Of a stretch of DNA of 64,000 nucleotides, positions 35,868 through 43,493 are shown piece by piece. Source of the stretch: DASRQZ01 sp964571275 (GTDB taxonomy: Bacteria > Myxococcota_A > Polyangia > Fen-1088); contig CAZNCQ010000008.1 in NCBI GenBank assembly GCA_964571275.1, forward strand, positions 5,485-69,484, read 5' to 3'. The notes beneath the pieces were generated by a model. That model ran no database searches. It saw nothing but the letters and a program-made list of their open reading frames with translations, and was not told where the DNA came from. The stretch's first letter is position 1; every line of letters starts with the position of its first letter. Made by a program: the position numbers and the translations under genes.

Positions 35868-36257
35868 TCAGCCGTCGCCGTCGTTGAACGCCCCGGTTTC
35901 CTCTTCTTCGTCGATCGTGTAGCGCGCCCAGGGCACCGCCTGCAGCCGGCGCAGCCCGATCGGTTCCCCCGACGCTTCGCTGAGACCGTAGCCGCCGCTC
36001 GGGATCTTGGCGAGCGCGCGCTCGATCTCGGCGAGCAACGCCCGGTCGTGGCCGGCGAAGGTCACGCTGTCGTCCTGCTCGCGCGTCTGCTCCGCAGCGT
36101 CGACCGGCTCGGTCTGTGGCTCGGCTTCGCGCATGGTCGATTCGTCGCCGGCCAGCCGTTCGACCAGCTTCTGGCGCAGCTCGACCAGGCGATCGCGCAG
36201 GCGCGCGACGTCGGCTCCCGTCAACCCCGATCGATTCTCGGCGCTCAGGTTGGTCAT
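35868..36257 (-). CDS. DksA/TraR-family protein without zinc-finger cysteines
   Basis: 129 aa. A long coiled coil (about 15-85) is followed by the conserved C-terminal block SGGYGLSEASGEPIGLRRLQA. The four cysteines of a classical DksA finger are replaced by Ser93, Ser96, Thr114 and Glu117, so it cannot bind zinc there. The coiled-coil tip keeps EPVD (E50-D53), close to the DPVD tip that acts in the RNA polymerase secondary channel. It probably modulates transcription together with ppGpp, like the low-cysteine DksA paralogues made under zinc shortage. The start is the ATG before TNLSAENR; the frame upstream runs into the assembly gap and is not coding. Confidence 0.8.
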   Translation of the reverse strand: MTNLSAENRSGLTGADVARLRDRLVELRQKLVERLAGDESTMREAEPQTEPVDAAEQTREQDDSVTFAGHDRALLAEIERALAKIPSGGYGLSEASGEPIGLRRLQAVPWARYTIDEEEETGAFNDGDG

Positions 36258-36779
36258 GGCTGGTGCGCGGCGATGATCCGCGCGATCCCAACCTGCATCC
36301 GCCGTCGCGTGCCGCAAGTGCCGGCGACCCCCGAGACCAACCGGGGTCCGCAAATGAAGCCCGAGCGGTGCGGCGAGGGCCGCGGTTTCCGGTGCGTCAG
36401 TCGCCGGACGCGCCGCGCAGGCGGCCTGGAAACGACCACGAATGGTGAGCCGTTCCCGCAGGTCGCGAACACCATGTGTGGGTCGAATTGCGCCCTCGGA
36501 GACTAACCTCATGATCGTCAGCGCCGAATCCCGTTCGTCCGTCGCCAGGTCGTTTCGGTTCGCCGTTTCGATCTTTCCTGTCATTCGCAAACAGGTGCGC
36601 AAGCAGGTGCGCGAGCACGCGCGCATGCGCACGGGCCGCGTGNNNNNNNNNNNNNNNNNNNNNNNNNNNNNNNNNNNNNNNNNNNNNNNNNNNNNNNNNN
36701 NNNNNNNNNNNNNNNNNNNNNNNNNNNNNNNNNNNNNNNNNNCAAACAGGTGCGCAAGCAGGTGCGCGAGCACGCGCGC
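36258..36779. other. intergenic region with scaffold gap
   Basis: Bases 36258-36587 separate the DksA-like gene from the GH28 leader; I see no gene there. An open frame from the ATG at 36511 runs in phase into the GH28 gene if the gap is collapsed, so the lipoprotein could start there. The ATG at 36780 gives a better signal peptide. Confidence 0.6.
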
Positions 36780-36797
36780 ATGCGCACGGGCCGCGTG
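36588..36797. repeat. 55-bp direct duplication flanking a 100-N gap
   Basis: Bases 36588-36642 and 36743-36797 are identical, and exactly 100 N lie between (36643-36742). This is what results when a scaffolder joins two contigs whose ends share one k-mer without merging them. The 55-base unit itself holds two 12-base near-repeats (AAACAGGTGCGC, AAGCAGGTGCGC). Confidence 0.9.
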
Positions 36798-38279
36798 GCG
36801 CGGGTCGCGCACCTCGTGACGCTGGCGGCGAGCGCGGTCGCGCTTCAGGCGGGCTGCTGGCGCGCCGCGGATTCGGGACGCAACGACGCCGGGATCGATA
36901 TCATGACCGGCGCGGGCGGCGCCCCGATGGGCGCGGGAGGGATGGTGATGGACGCGGGCGCCGCGGGTGCGGACGGCGCTGTGCTCCCGACCGCGTCGTG
37001 CGATGCGATCGGCACCGCGCCGGTGCTCCCCGCTACGGTCTGCGCCACGATCATGGCGACCAAGACCGTCACCAGCGGGATTCCGACTGACGAGTCGACC
37101 CTGGACACGATGACCATCCAGAGCGCTCTCGATACCTGTCCCGCTGGACAGGCCGTACGCCTGGTGACCGACGGCGCCGACAACGTCGCGTTTCTTTCGG
37201 GCGGCCTCTTTCTCCGGAACGGCGTGACGTTGTGGCTGGACGACGGCGTCACCGTGTTCGGATCGCGCAACCCGCGCGACTTCGACGGTACGCCTGGTAG
37301 TGGCAAGTGCGGCTTGACCGGGAGCAACACCGATTGCAACGGCCTCATCAACGTCGTCGGCGCGCAGAACGCCGCCCTCATGGGAACCGGAACCCTCGAC
37401 GGGCGCGGCGGCGAGCTGATCATCGGCGGCACGACGAACTGGTGGGATCTCGAGGACGCCGACCAGGGCAATCTGGTGGCGCCGCGCATGGTCTGGGTGC
37501 GTCCCGGCAACGGCTTCGTGCTCTCGGGGGTGACCCTCAAGAACGCGCCGAAGTTCCACGTCGTCATCGAGCGCACCACCGGGTTCACGGTGTGGGGCAT
37601 CACCATCAACACCCCGGCCGACTCGGTCAACACCGACGGCGTCGACCCGTCGGCGTCGACCAACGGGATCATCGCCTACAACAAGATCAGCACCGGTGAC
37701 GACAACATCGCGATCAAGGCGTCGGGGCCGCCGAGCGTCAGCAACATCGTCATCGCGCACAACCACTTCGGCCATGGTCACGGCATGTCGATCGGCAGCG
37801 AGACCAACGCCGGCGTGCAGAACGTCGCCGTGTGCGACCTGACGATCGACGGCGCGCAGAATGGACTCCGCATCAAGTCCGACGCCAGCCGTGGCGGCGT
37901 CGTGCAACAGGTCAGCTACACCGACGTCTGCATGCGCAACGTCAGCGACCCGCTGGTCTTCGATTCGTATTACAGCAGCGCCACCGGCACGTTGATTCCC
38001 TGGTTCAAGGACATCACCATCCGGAACGTGCACAGCCTGTCCGGCGGCAAGCTGGTTTTCCGTGGCTGGGACGCCGCCCACACCGAGGCGTTGACGCTCG
38101 ACAACGTCGTCCTCGACACCGCGCCCACCAGCATCAACGCCAGCAACGTCGCGCTCACCATGGGCCCGAATCCGGTCGTGAACATCGCTCCGACGGGCAC
38201 CACCAACGTCACCCTGACCAACGGGGTCACCGCTGCGGCGGCTCCGCGCGACTGCACGAACGCCTGGGTTACGTTCTAG
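36780..38279 (+). CDS. secreted polygalacturonase, glycoside hydrolase family 28
   Basis: 499 aa. It should hydrolyse alpha-1,4-galacturonan in pectin outside the cytoplasm. A lipoprotein signal ends LQAGC, followed by a Gly/Ala/Met spacer. The beta-helix has the GH28 catalytic motifs: NTDGVDPS near 283, GDDNIAIK near 306, GHGMSIGSE near 332, and RIKSDA near 363. Catalysis should use the Asp residues of the first two motifs. I start it at the ATG at 36780, inside the second copy of the gap-flanking duplication, which gives a compact signal peptide; in-frame codons continue upstream. It complements the PL1 lyase at the left end. Confidence 0.88.
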   Translation: MRTGRVARVAHLVTLAASAVALQAGCWRAADSGRNDAGIDIMTGAGGAPMGAGGMVMDAGAAGADGAVLPTASCDAIGTAPVLPATVCATIMATKTVTSGIPTDESTLDTMTIQSALDTCPAGQAVRLVTDGADNVAFLSGGLFLRNGVTLWLDDGVTVFGSRNPRDFDGTPGSGKCGLTGSNTDCNGLINVVGAQNAALMGTGTLDGRGGELIIGGTTNWWDLEDADQGNLVAPRMVWVRPGNGFVLSGVTLKNAPKFHVVIERTTGFTVWGITINTPADSVNTDGVDPSASTNGIIAYNKISTGDDNIAIKASGPPSVSNIVIAHNHFGHGHGMSIGSETNAGVQNVAVCDLTIDGAQNGLRIKSDASRGGVVQQVSYTDVCMRNVSDPLVFDSYYSSATGTLIPWFKDITIRNVHSLSGGKLVFRGWDAAHTEALTLDNVVLDTAPTSINASNVALTMGPNPVVNIAPTGTTNVTLTNGVTAAAAPRDCTNAWVTF

Positions 38280-38284
38280 CCCCC

Positions 38285-38308
38285 TAGAGCTCGCCTTAGA
38301 GCTCGCCT
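38285..38308. repeat. 12-bp tandem repeat, two copies
   Basis: TAGAGCTCGCCT occurs at 38285-38296 and again at 38297-38308, immediately after the GH28 stop codon. No hairpin followed by a T run is formed, so I do not call it a terminator. Confidence 0.8.
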
Positions 38309-38433
38309 AAAGCGGGCGGACGCACGCCGCTCGCCAATCGACCTCCCGCCTGGAAATCGGGCAAGCTGCGTGTCGCCGGTGACAGATCGCCGGGCGGCCG
38401 GTGTTCCCTGGATATGCGGGAGGCGATCCAAAC

Positions 38434-38937
38434 GTGCCAGTCGATATCGAAGGCTTCTACCAGAGGTATGCACCCATGGTCCTGAGGCGCTGTCGGGCGT
38501 TGCTTCGCAACGACGCGAAGGCGCAGGACGCGATGCAGGACGTCTTCGTAGCCCTGTTGCGTCATCAGGATCGCTTACAGGATGAAGCGCCCGCGGCGTT
38601 GCTGTTGCGCGTCGCCACCAACGTATGCCTGAACCGCCTGCGCACGGAGCGCCGCCGGCCCGAAGACGCCGACGACGAGCAGCTCTTGCAGATCGCCGGA
38701 ACCTCGGACGCCGAGAGCGATGGGCGGACGCTGGCGCGCGATCTGCTGGCGAAGCTCTTCCGGACGGATGATCCGCTCGCGGCGAGCACGCAGACCATCG
38801 CGGTCATGCACCTGGTCGACGGGATGACGCTGGAAGAGGTCGCCCGCGAGGCGGGCCTGTCGGTCTCGGGCGTCCGCAAGCGCCTGCGCACGGCACGCGC
38901 TCGCCTCACGCAGCTGGAAGGAGCGGTACCGACATGA
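38434..38937 (+). CDS. ECF-type RNA polymerase sigma factor
   Basis: 167 aa from the GTG at 38434, which has GGGAGG ten bases upstream; a GTG 11 codons earlier lacks a ribosome site. Sigma region 2 is visible as FYQRYAPMVLRRCRALL...DAMQDVFVALL, and region 4 as MTLEEVAREAGLSVSGVRKRLRTARARL. Such factors direct RNA polymerase to envelope-stress or surface-sensing promoters and are held by anti-sigma factors. The stop overlaps the start of the anti-sigma-like gene (ATGA), and that gene overlaps the caspase gene the same way. Autoregulation is likely, but its promoter was not identified. Confidence 0.9.
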   Translation: MPVDIEGFYQRYAPMVLRRCRALLRNDAKAQDAMQDVFVALLRHQDRLQDEAPAALLLRVATNVCLNRLRTERRRPEDADDEQLLQIAGTSDAESDGRTLARDLLAKLFRTDDPLAASTQTIAVMHLVDGMTLEEVAREAGLSVSGVRKRLRTARARLTQLEGAVPT

Positions 38938-39824
38938 GCTCAGCGCACAATGATTCATCGAAGAAAGTCCCGGCCTGGTTGCTGGAGCGGGCGGCGCAAG
39001 GCGAGCTGGCCCCTTCCCAGGTCGACGAGCTGAGAGCGCGTTTGTCGGCCGAAGGCCGGTCGCTGGAGGCCGAGCTCGCGGCGCTCGCGACGTCGAACGT
39101 GGAGATCCATTCCCAGGTCGACAAGGACGGGACGATGTCCGAGATCCGCCGGCGAGCGGCCCGCGCCGTGGAGACACCCTCGCAGCGACGGAGTCTCAAC
39201 TTCTGGATCGCGCCGCTGGCGCTCGCGGGCTCGCTGGGCATCGGCCTTCTGCTGCTGCGCCCGGGGCACGGGGTGTCGCCTTCGCCGCGGCATGCAGGCC
39301 CGACGGTCGAGGCTCAGCCGGGCGGCGCCGAGCCGGAAGAGCAGATCGAGTTCAAGGGGACGGAACCGTCGGTGTCGCCGCGGCTATGGGTGTACCGGCA
39401 CAGGACGGCGGCAGAGAATCAGCAACCGGAACGGCTGAGCGACGGCGCGCGCGCCACGCGCGGCGACCTCCTGCAGCTGGCGTATGCCGCCGGGCGCGAC
39501 GGCCGCTATGGCGTGCTGCTGTCGATCGACGGCGCCGGCCGCGTGACCCAACACCTGCCCGAGCCCGGCGCCAGCGCCGCGGCTGTGTTGCGCTCGTCGA
39601 ACGAGATCCATCTGCCGTCGGCCTACGAGCTCGACGATGCGCCCGGATTCGAGCGCTTCCTGCTCATCACCTCGACCCAGCCGTTTCCCGTCGCGGCGGC
39701 GCTGGACGCCGCGCGCGCCCTCGCCGGGCAAGGGACCAGCGCCCGCACGGCGCCGCTCCCGCTTTCGCCTGCATTCCACCAGACCTCGGTCTTGTTGCAG
39801 AAGGCCAGCAAAGGAACGCCATGA
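38934..39824 (+). CDS. anti-sigma-like membrane protein with a DUF4384-like outer domain
   Basis: 296 aa. The cytoplasmic part (1-88) is helical and lacks a zinc-finger HxxxCxxC motif. One transmembrane helix lies at about 89-108. The outer part (about 140-285) resembles DUF4384 beta domains (LLQLAYAAGRDGRYGVLLSID, NEIHLPSAYELDDAPGFERFLLI), which in other bacteria occur with caspase-like proteins. Its place directly after an ECF sigma gene with ATGA coupling suggests it sequesters the sigma factor and senses an envelope signal. Sequence alone does not prove sigma binding. Confidence 0.75.
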   Translation: MSSAHNDSSKKVPAWLLERAAQGELAPSQVDELRARLSAEGRSLEAELAALATSNVEIHSQVDKDGTMSEIRRRAARAVETPSQRRSLNFWIAPLALAGSLGIGLLLLRPGHGVSPSPRHAGPTVEAQPGGAEPEEQIEFKGTEPSVSPRLWVYRHRTAAENQQPERLSDGARATRGDLLQLAYAAGRDGRYGVLLSIDGAGRVTQHLPEPGASAAAVLRSSNEIHLPSAYELDDAPGFERFLLITSTQPFPVAAALDAARALAGQGTSARTAPLPLSPAFHQTSVLLQKASKGTP

Positions 39825-42253
39825 GCCCCCGTCGCAGAATCCCCCGCGTCCTCCTACGAATCGTCGCGCAGCGCCTGGCCTGGGTGGCGCTGGCGCTCGT
39901 GACCTCGATCGCCGTCGCCGCTCCCGGCCGCGCGCGCGCCGCGGTCGCCGCCGCTGCGCCCGTCGCCACCATCGACGGTGTGCGCCTGCGCCGGTTCGCG
40001 CTCATGGCGGGCTTCAACGACGGCGGGCCGACGCGGCCGCAGCTGCGCTACGCTACCTCGGACGCACACGCGATGAGCCGCGTGCTCGAGAGCCTGGGCG
40101 GCGTCGCCGCCGAAGACGTCGTGTTCGTGTCCGACCCCACGCGCCTGGCGTTCCTGGGCGCGTTCGACCGCCTCGGCCGCCTGGTCGGCGCCGGCCAGCA
40201 CCCTGGCGTGCGGCGCGAAGTGGTCATCTACTATTCTGGACACTCCGACGAGGACGGCCTGCTCATCGGCGCCGACCGCGTCAGCTACGACGAGCTGCGC
40301 GCCCGCATCCAGTCCATCCCCGCCGAGGTTCGCCTCGCCATCCTGGACTCGTGCGCGTCCGGCGCCTTCACCCGCCGCAAGGGCGGCGTGCGCCGCGCTC
40401 CCTTCTTGATGGACGCCTCCGCCGACACCAAGGGCCACGCCTACCTCGCGTCGAGCGCCATCAACGAAGTCGCTCAGGAGTCCGACCGGATCGGCGCCTC
40501 GTTCTTCACTCACTACCTGGTGTCCGGCCTGCGCGGCGCCGCCGACGTCAACCGCGACCGTCGCGTGACGTTGCAGGAGGCCTTCGAGTTCGCCGCGCAG
40601 GAGACGCTGGCGCGCACCGAGAAGACCCGCGGCGGCCCGCAGCACGCCGCTTACGAGTTCGACCTGGCCGGCACGTCCGACCTGGTCGTGACCGACGTGC
40701 GTTCGACGCAGGCGACGCTGGCGCTCGCCTCCGATCTCTCGGGCCGCATCGGCGTGCGCGACGCGGCCGGCAACCTGGTCGTCGAGCTCCGCAAGATGGG
40801 CGGTCACGGTATCGAGCTCGGCCTGGAAGCCGGCCCCTACGTCGTCACCATGGACGGCGCGGGAAACACGGTGTTCGAAGCCAACATCACGCTGGCGCTC
40901 GGCCAGCGCGCCGAGCTCCAGCGCCTGGCGTTCCATCCCGGCCGCCCGCTCGAAGTCGTCGCCACGCGCGGCGACGCCCCCGCGGCGGACACGACGGTCA
41001 CCGCCGCCGCGCCGCCGGCCGTCGCTGCCGGATCGGCCGCGGCGGCGCTCGCGCCACCGCGCGCGCCGCTGCACTCGGTCACGGTTCACCTCGGCCTCGT
41101 GCCGCTGCCCAGCGACCCCGAGGTCGACGTCCACGGCCTGTCATTCAGCCTGGTCGCCGATCGCATCGGAGGCCTGTCGTCGGGCCTGCAGCTCTCGCTG
41201 GGCGCGAACGTCGCCGACCAGTTCATGTACGGCACGCAGCTCACCATCGGAGCCAACCTGCTGCGTGGTCCGGGCCGTGGCTCGCAGCTCTCCGTCGGCG
41301 CCAATCTGGCCGCCGAGTCGTTTCGCGGCGCCCAGCTCGCGTCGGGCGCCAACGTCGTGCTTGGCGACTTCCGCGGCGCGCAGCTCGCGGCCGGCGCCAA
41401 CTGGATCGACGGCGACATGCACGGCGCGCAGCTCGGCGCCGGCGTCAACGTCGCTCGCGGCGGCGGCCGCGGCGCGCAGCTCGCGGGCGGTCTCAACCTC
41501 ACCCTCGGTCGCTGGCATGGCGCGCAGCTCGCCGGTGGCGCCAACCTGGCCGACCAGATGTCGGGTGCGCAGCTGGCGCCGCTCAACATCGCGTCAGTGT
41601 CGAGCGGGGCGCAGCTCGGCGTCGTGAACGTGGCCGCCGACGAAACCGGCGCCCAGCTCGGCGTCGCCAACGTCGCCAGGCGGAGCCGCGGCTTCAAGCT
41701 CGGCGTCATCAACGTTGCCAGCGAGCACGACGGCGACACCATCGGCCTCGTGAACGTGATCGGCAACGGCATCCACGACGTCGCCGTTTACGCCACCGAC
41801 ACCATGCTCTCGAACGTCGAGCTCCAGCTCGGCAGCCGTCACATCTACACCTCGTACATCTTCGGCTACCAGCCGGGAGACGGGCTCTCGGGTACGGGAC
41901 CCGAACAATTTCACCGTGGCACGCGCCGCATCGGTTACGGCCTGGGCCTCGGTTATCGGCAGCCGCTCGCTCTCGGGCCGGTGCGCTTTCTGGCCATCGA
42001 GGCGAGCGCGATGAGCATCGTCTCGGACTTCTCTTCCGCGAGCAACACGCCGCTGTGGGCGTCGACGCGCGCCGTGGTCGGCATCCAGATCCTGCCTGGT
42101 CTGTCGGCCATCGCGGGCATCTCCGACAACGCGACCATCGCCTGGGACGGCAAGGGCCTCGACATCGGCACCGGCTTCCTCGAGAGCGTCTCGCACAGCG
42201 GCACGACCACCGTCCGGCACTATCCCGGCCTGCTCCTCGGCCTGCAGATCTGA
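39821..42253 (+). CDS. exported caspase-family protease with G-A-Q-L repeats and a C-terminal barrel-like domain
   Basis: 810 aa. A signal peptide (LAWVALALVTSIAVAAPGRARA) precedes a C14 caspase domain at about 50-290. The catalytic dyad is intact: H141 in YYSGHSDEDG and C178 in ILDSCASGAF. A beta-rich region follows to about 440. Roughly 13 short repeats (about 452-652) come next, with consensus G-A-Q-L-x-x-G-x-N; spacing is about 16 residues in the first eight and 14 in the rest. The last 150 residues look like outer-membrane beta strands (YGLGLGYRQPLALGPVRFLAIEA) and end in LLLGLQI. The repeats recall the G-x-Q-(L/I)-G-x-x-N surface repeats of Leptospira LA_2272-type proteins. Co-translation with the sigma/anti-sigma pair suggests protease-linked envelope signalling. 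Confidence 0.85.
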   Translation: MSPRRRIPRVLLRIVAQRLAWVALALVTSIAVAAPGRARAAVAAAAPVATIDGVRLRRFALMAGFNDGGPTRPQLRYATSDAHAMSRVLESLGGVAAEDVVFVSDPTRLAFLGAFDRLGRLVGAGQHPGVRREVVIYYSGHSDEDGLLIGADRVSYDELRARIQSIPAEVRLAILDSCASGAFTRRKGGVRRAPFLMDASADTKGHAYLASSAINEVAQESDRIGASFFTHYLVSGLRGAADVNRDRRVTLQEAFEFAAQETLARTEKTRGGPQHAAYEFDLAGTSDLVVTDVRSTQATLALASDLSGRIGVRDAAGNLVVELRKMGGHGIELGLEAGPYVVTMDGAGNTVFEANITLALGQRAELQRLAFHPGRPLEVVATRGDAPAADTTVTAAAPPAVAAGSAAAALAPPRAPLHSVTVHLGLVPLPSDPEVDVHGLSFSLVADRIGGLSSGLQLSLGANVADQFMYGTQLTIGANLLRGPGRGSQLSVGANLAAESFRGAQLASGANVVLGDFRGAQLAAGANWIDGDMHGAQLGAGVNVARGGGRGAQLAGGLNLTLGRWHGAQLAGGANLADQMSGAQLAPLNIASVSSGAQLGVVNVAADETGAQLGVANVARRSRGFKLGVINVASEHDGDTIGLVNVIGNGIHDVAVYATDTMLSNVELQLGSRHIYTSYIFGYQPGDGLSGTGPEQFHRGTRRIGYGLGLGYRQPLALGPVRFLAIEASAMSIVSDFSSASNTPLWASTRAVVGIQILPGLSAIAGISDNATIAWDGKGLDIGTGFLESVSHSGTTTVRHYPGLLLGLQI

Positions 42254-42290
42254 TCGGCTGTCAGGGCGCCGGCCGGCCGGTGATTGTCCT

Positions 42291-42318
42291 TTGAATTGCC
42301 CCGAGCGTCTGTTATATG
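42291..42318 (+). promoter_or_regulatory. weak candidate promoter for the DUF2325 gene
   Basis: TTGAAT (42291-42296) and TATATG (42313-42318) are 16 bases apart, each matching four of six consensus positions, in a locally AT-rich patch 41 bases before the start codon. Treat as a suggestion only. Confidence 0.3.
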
Positions 42319-42358
42319 AGACAGATGTTCGCGCGCGTGCGCGAGGAGAACGTGAATC

Positions 42359-42688
42359 ATGCGCATCGGAGTCATCGGCGGCCTGGATCGGAACGTGGCC
42401 GCACTGCAGACGCTGGCGGAGACGCAGGGCCACGAAGTCGGCTTTCACACCGGGGTGATGGCGGGGCCCGCGTCGTCGGCCGCGCTCCGAGCGCTGGTGG
42501 CGCGCTCGGAGCTGGTCGTCATCGTCACCGACATCAACAGCCACAATGCCGTGCGTGCCGCGCGGCGTGAGGCGCGCCTTCGCCACCGCGCGCTCAAGAT
42601 CGTGCGCAAGCTGGGGGCCACCCAGTTCGCGGCGTTGCTGCGCGGCGTGAACGGCCCGGTGAACGACAACGCCGTCGTCGCGGCCTAG
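42359..42688 (+). CDS. DUF2325 domain protein
   Basis: 109 aa. It is a small Rossmann-like protein: RIGVIGGLDRNVAALQTLAE with a Gly-rich first turn, HTGVMAGPASSAALRALVARSELVVIVTDINSHNAVRAARRE as in DUF2325, and a basic third part. The family is widespread and uncharacterised. The start has GAGGAGAA eight bases upstream. It stands alone, convergent with the barrel-like gene. A 14-base palindrome (GCTCGAGCTCGAGC) sits at 42688-42701 after the stop, without a T run. Confidence 0.75.
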   Translation: MRIGVIGGLDRNVAALQTLAETQGHEVGFHTGVMAGPASSAALRALVARSELVVIVTDINSHNAVRAARREARLRHRALKIVRKLGATQFAALLRGVNGPVNDNAVVAA

Positions 42689-42719
42689 CTCGAGCTCGAG
42701 CGCTAAACCGTGGCCGTGA

Positions 42720-43493
42720 CTAGTAACTGACCGCGAGGCTCACGCGGCCAAAGATTCCGCGCGGCGACAGCGAGCCGAGCTCTGTCGCGCCCGCCTTGCT
42801 CGCATCGCGCGCCGGCAGCTGCGGCACCAGCGTGAGATCGCGGCGCGGCGCCCAGCCGTAGCCGGCGTCGCCGAGCAGCCACAGGCCGATCGATCCCATG
42901 CCGGGATTGAGCCGCGCACCGGCCGCGAGGCTCGCGTCGAGCGACGAGGTCCAGTAGGAGCTGGCGAGCGCCACCGGCGTCGATGGGTCGCGCAGCGTGG
43001 CCGACGCGTGCAGCAGACCCGGGGCGATGCGCGCGCCGACGTAGAAGCCGGACGTCGGGACGAAGCGCGGCTCGAAGACCAGCGCCAGCCGCCACAGGCT
43101 CAGCTCGGCGCCGGCGCCGCGCGCGGACGCGGAGCTGCCACCGACGTCAGCCGCCAGTCCCAGCGCCGGCACGAATCCCTCGCCCGCTCGCAGCGTGTGC
43201 AACACCGCGACCGAGAACTGCGCCAGCGCGTCGCCCGTCGAGAAGGGGTCGAGGCCCGGATCGCGCACGACCGACGTACGCACGCCCATCGCGGCTTGCC
43301 AGCGCTCGAGCGAGCGCGCCGGCGGCCGGTCGGGTTCGCTGGCGGGCGTCGGGCTGCTGGAGCGCGAGATGTTTGCGAGCGGTGCTCCGGTCTCATCGGC
43401 GCGCGCGTCCGCGCACCAGCACGCGATCGCCACGGCACCCGTGATCGGCAACGCCGCGCGCGACGCTCGCCGCTTGGCTCTACCTCGTGTCAT
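42720..43493 (-). CDS. exported beta-barrel-like protein
   Basis: 257 aa. A signal peptide (ALPITGAVAIACWCADARA) is followed by a Ser/Pro linker and alternating amphipathic strands (FEPRFVPTSGFYVGARIAPG, YWTSSLDASLAAGARLNPG). It ends with an aromatic residue (SLAVSY), as many outer-membrane barrels do. No family is recognised. Its start overlaps the upstream beta-propeller lipoprotein gene by 14 bases, making a three-gene operon with 45081-46832. Confidence 0.65.
   Translation of the reverse strand: MTRGRAKRRASRAALPITGAVAIACWCADARADETGAPLANISRSSSPTPASEPDRPPARSLERWQAAMGVRTSVVRDPGLDPFSTGDALAQFSVAVLHTLRAGEGFVPALGLAADVGGSSASARGAGAELSLWRLALVFEPRFVPTSGFYVGARIAPGLLHASATLRDPSTPVALASSYWTSSLDASLAAGARLNPGMGSIGLWLLGDAGYGWAPRRDLTLVPQLPARDASKAGATELGSLSPRGIFGRVSLAVSY

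Noticed and set aside
36588..36797. mobile-element target duplication or attachment site
   Set aside because: The copies flank an artificial 100-N gap and are much longer than normal target duplications; contig-end overlap explains them.
35868..38081. long minus-strand frame running through the N gap into the DksA-like gene
   Set aside because: It passes through 100 undefined bases and the upstream part is antisense to GH28; only the last 129 codons are coding.
42688..42701. 14-base palindrome GCTCGAGCTCGAGC as a terminator
   Set aside because: There is no T run and no room for a loop when it folds; it is more likely chance in GC-rich DNA.
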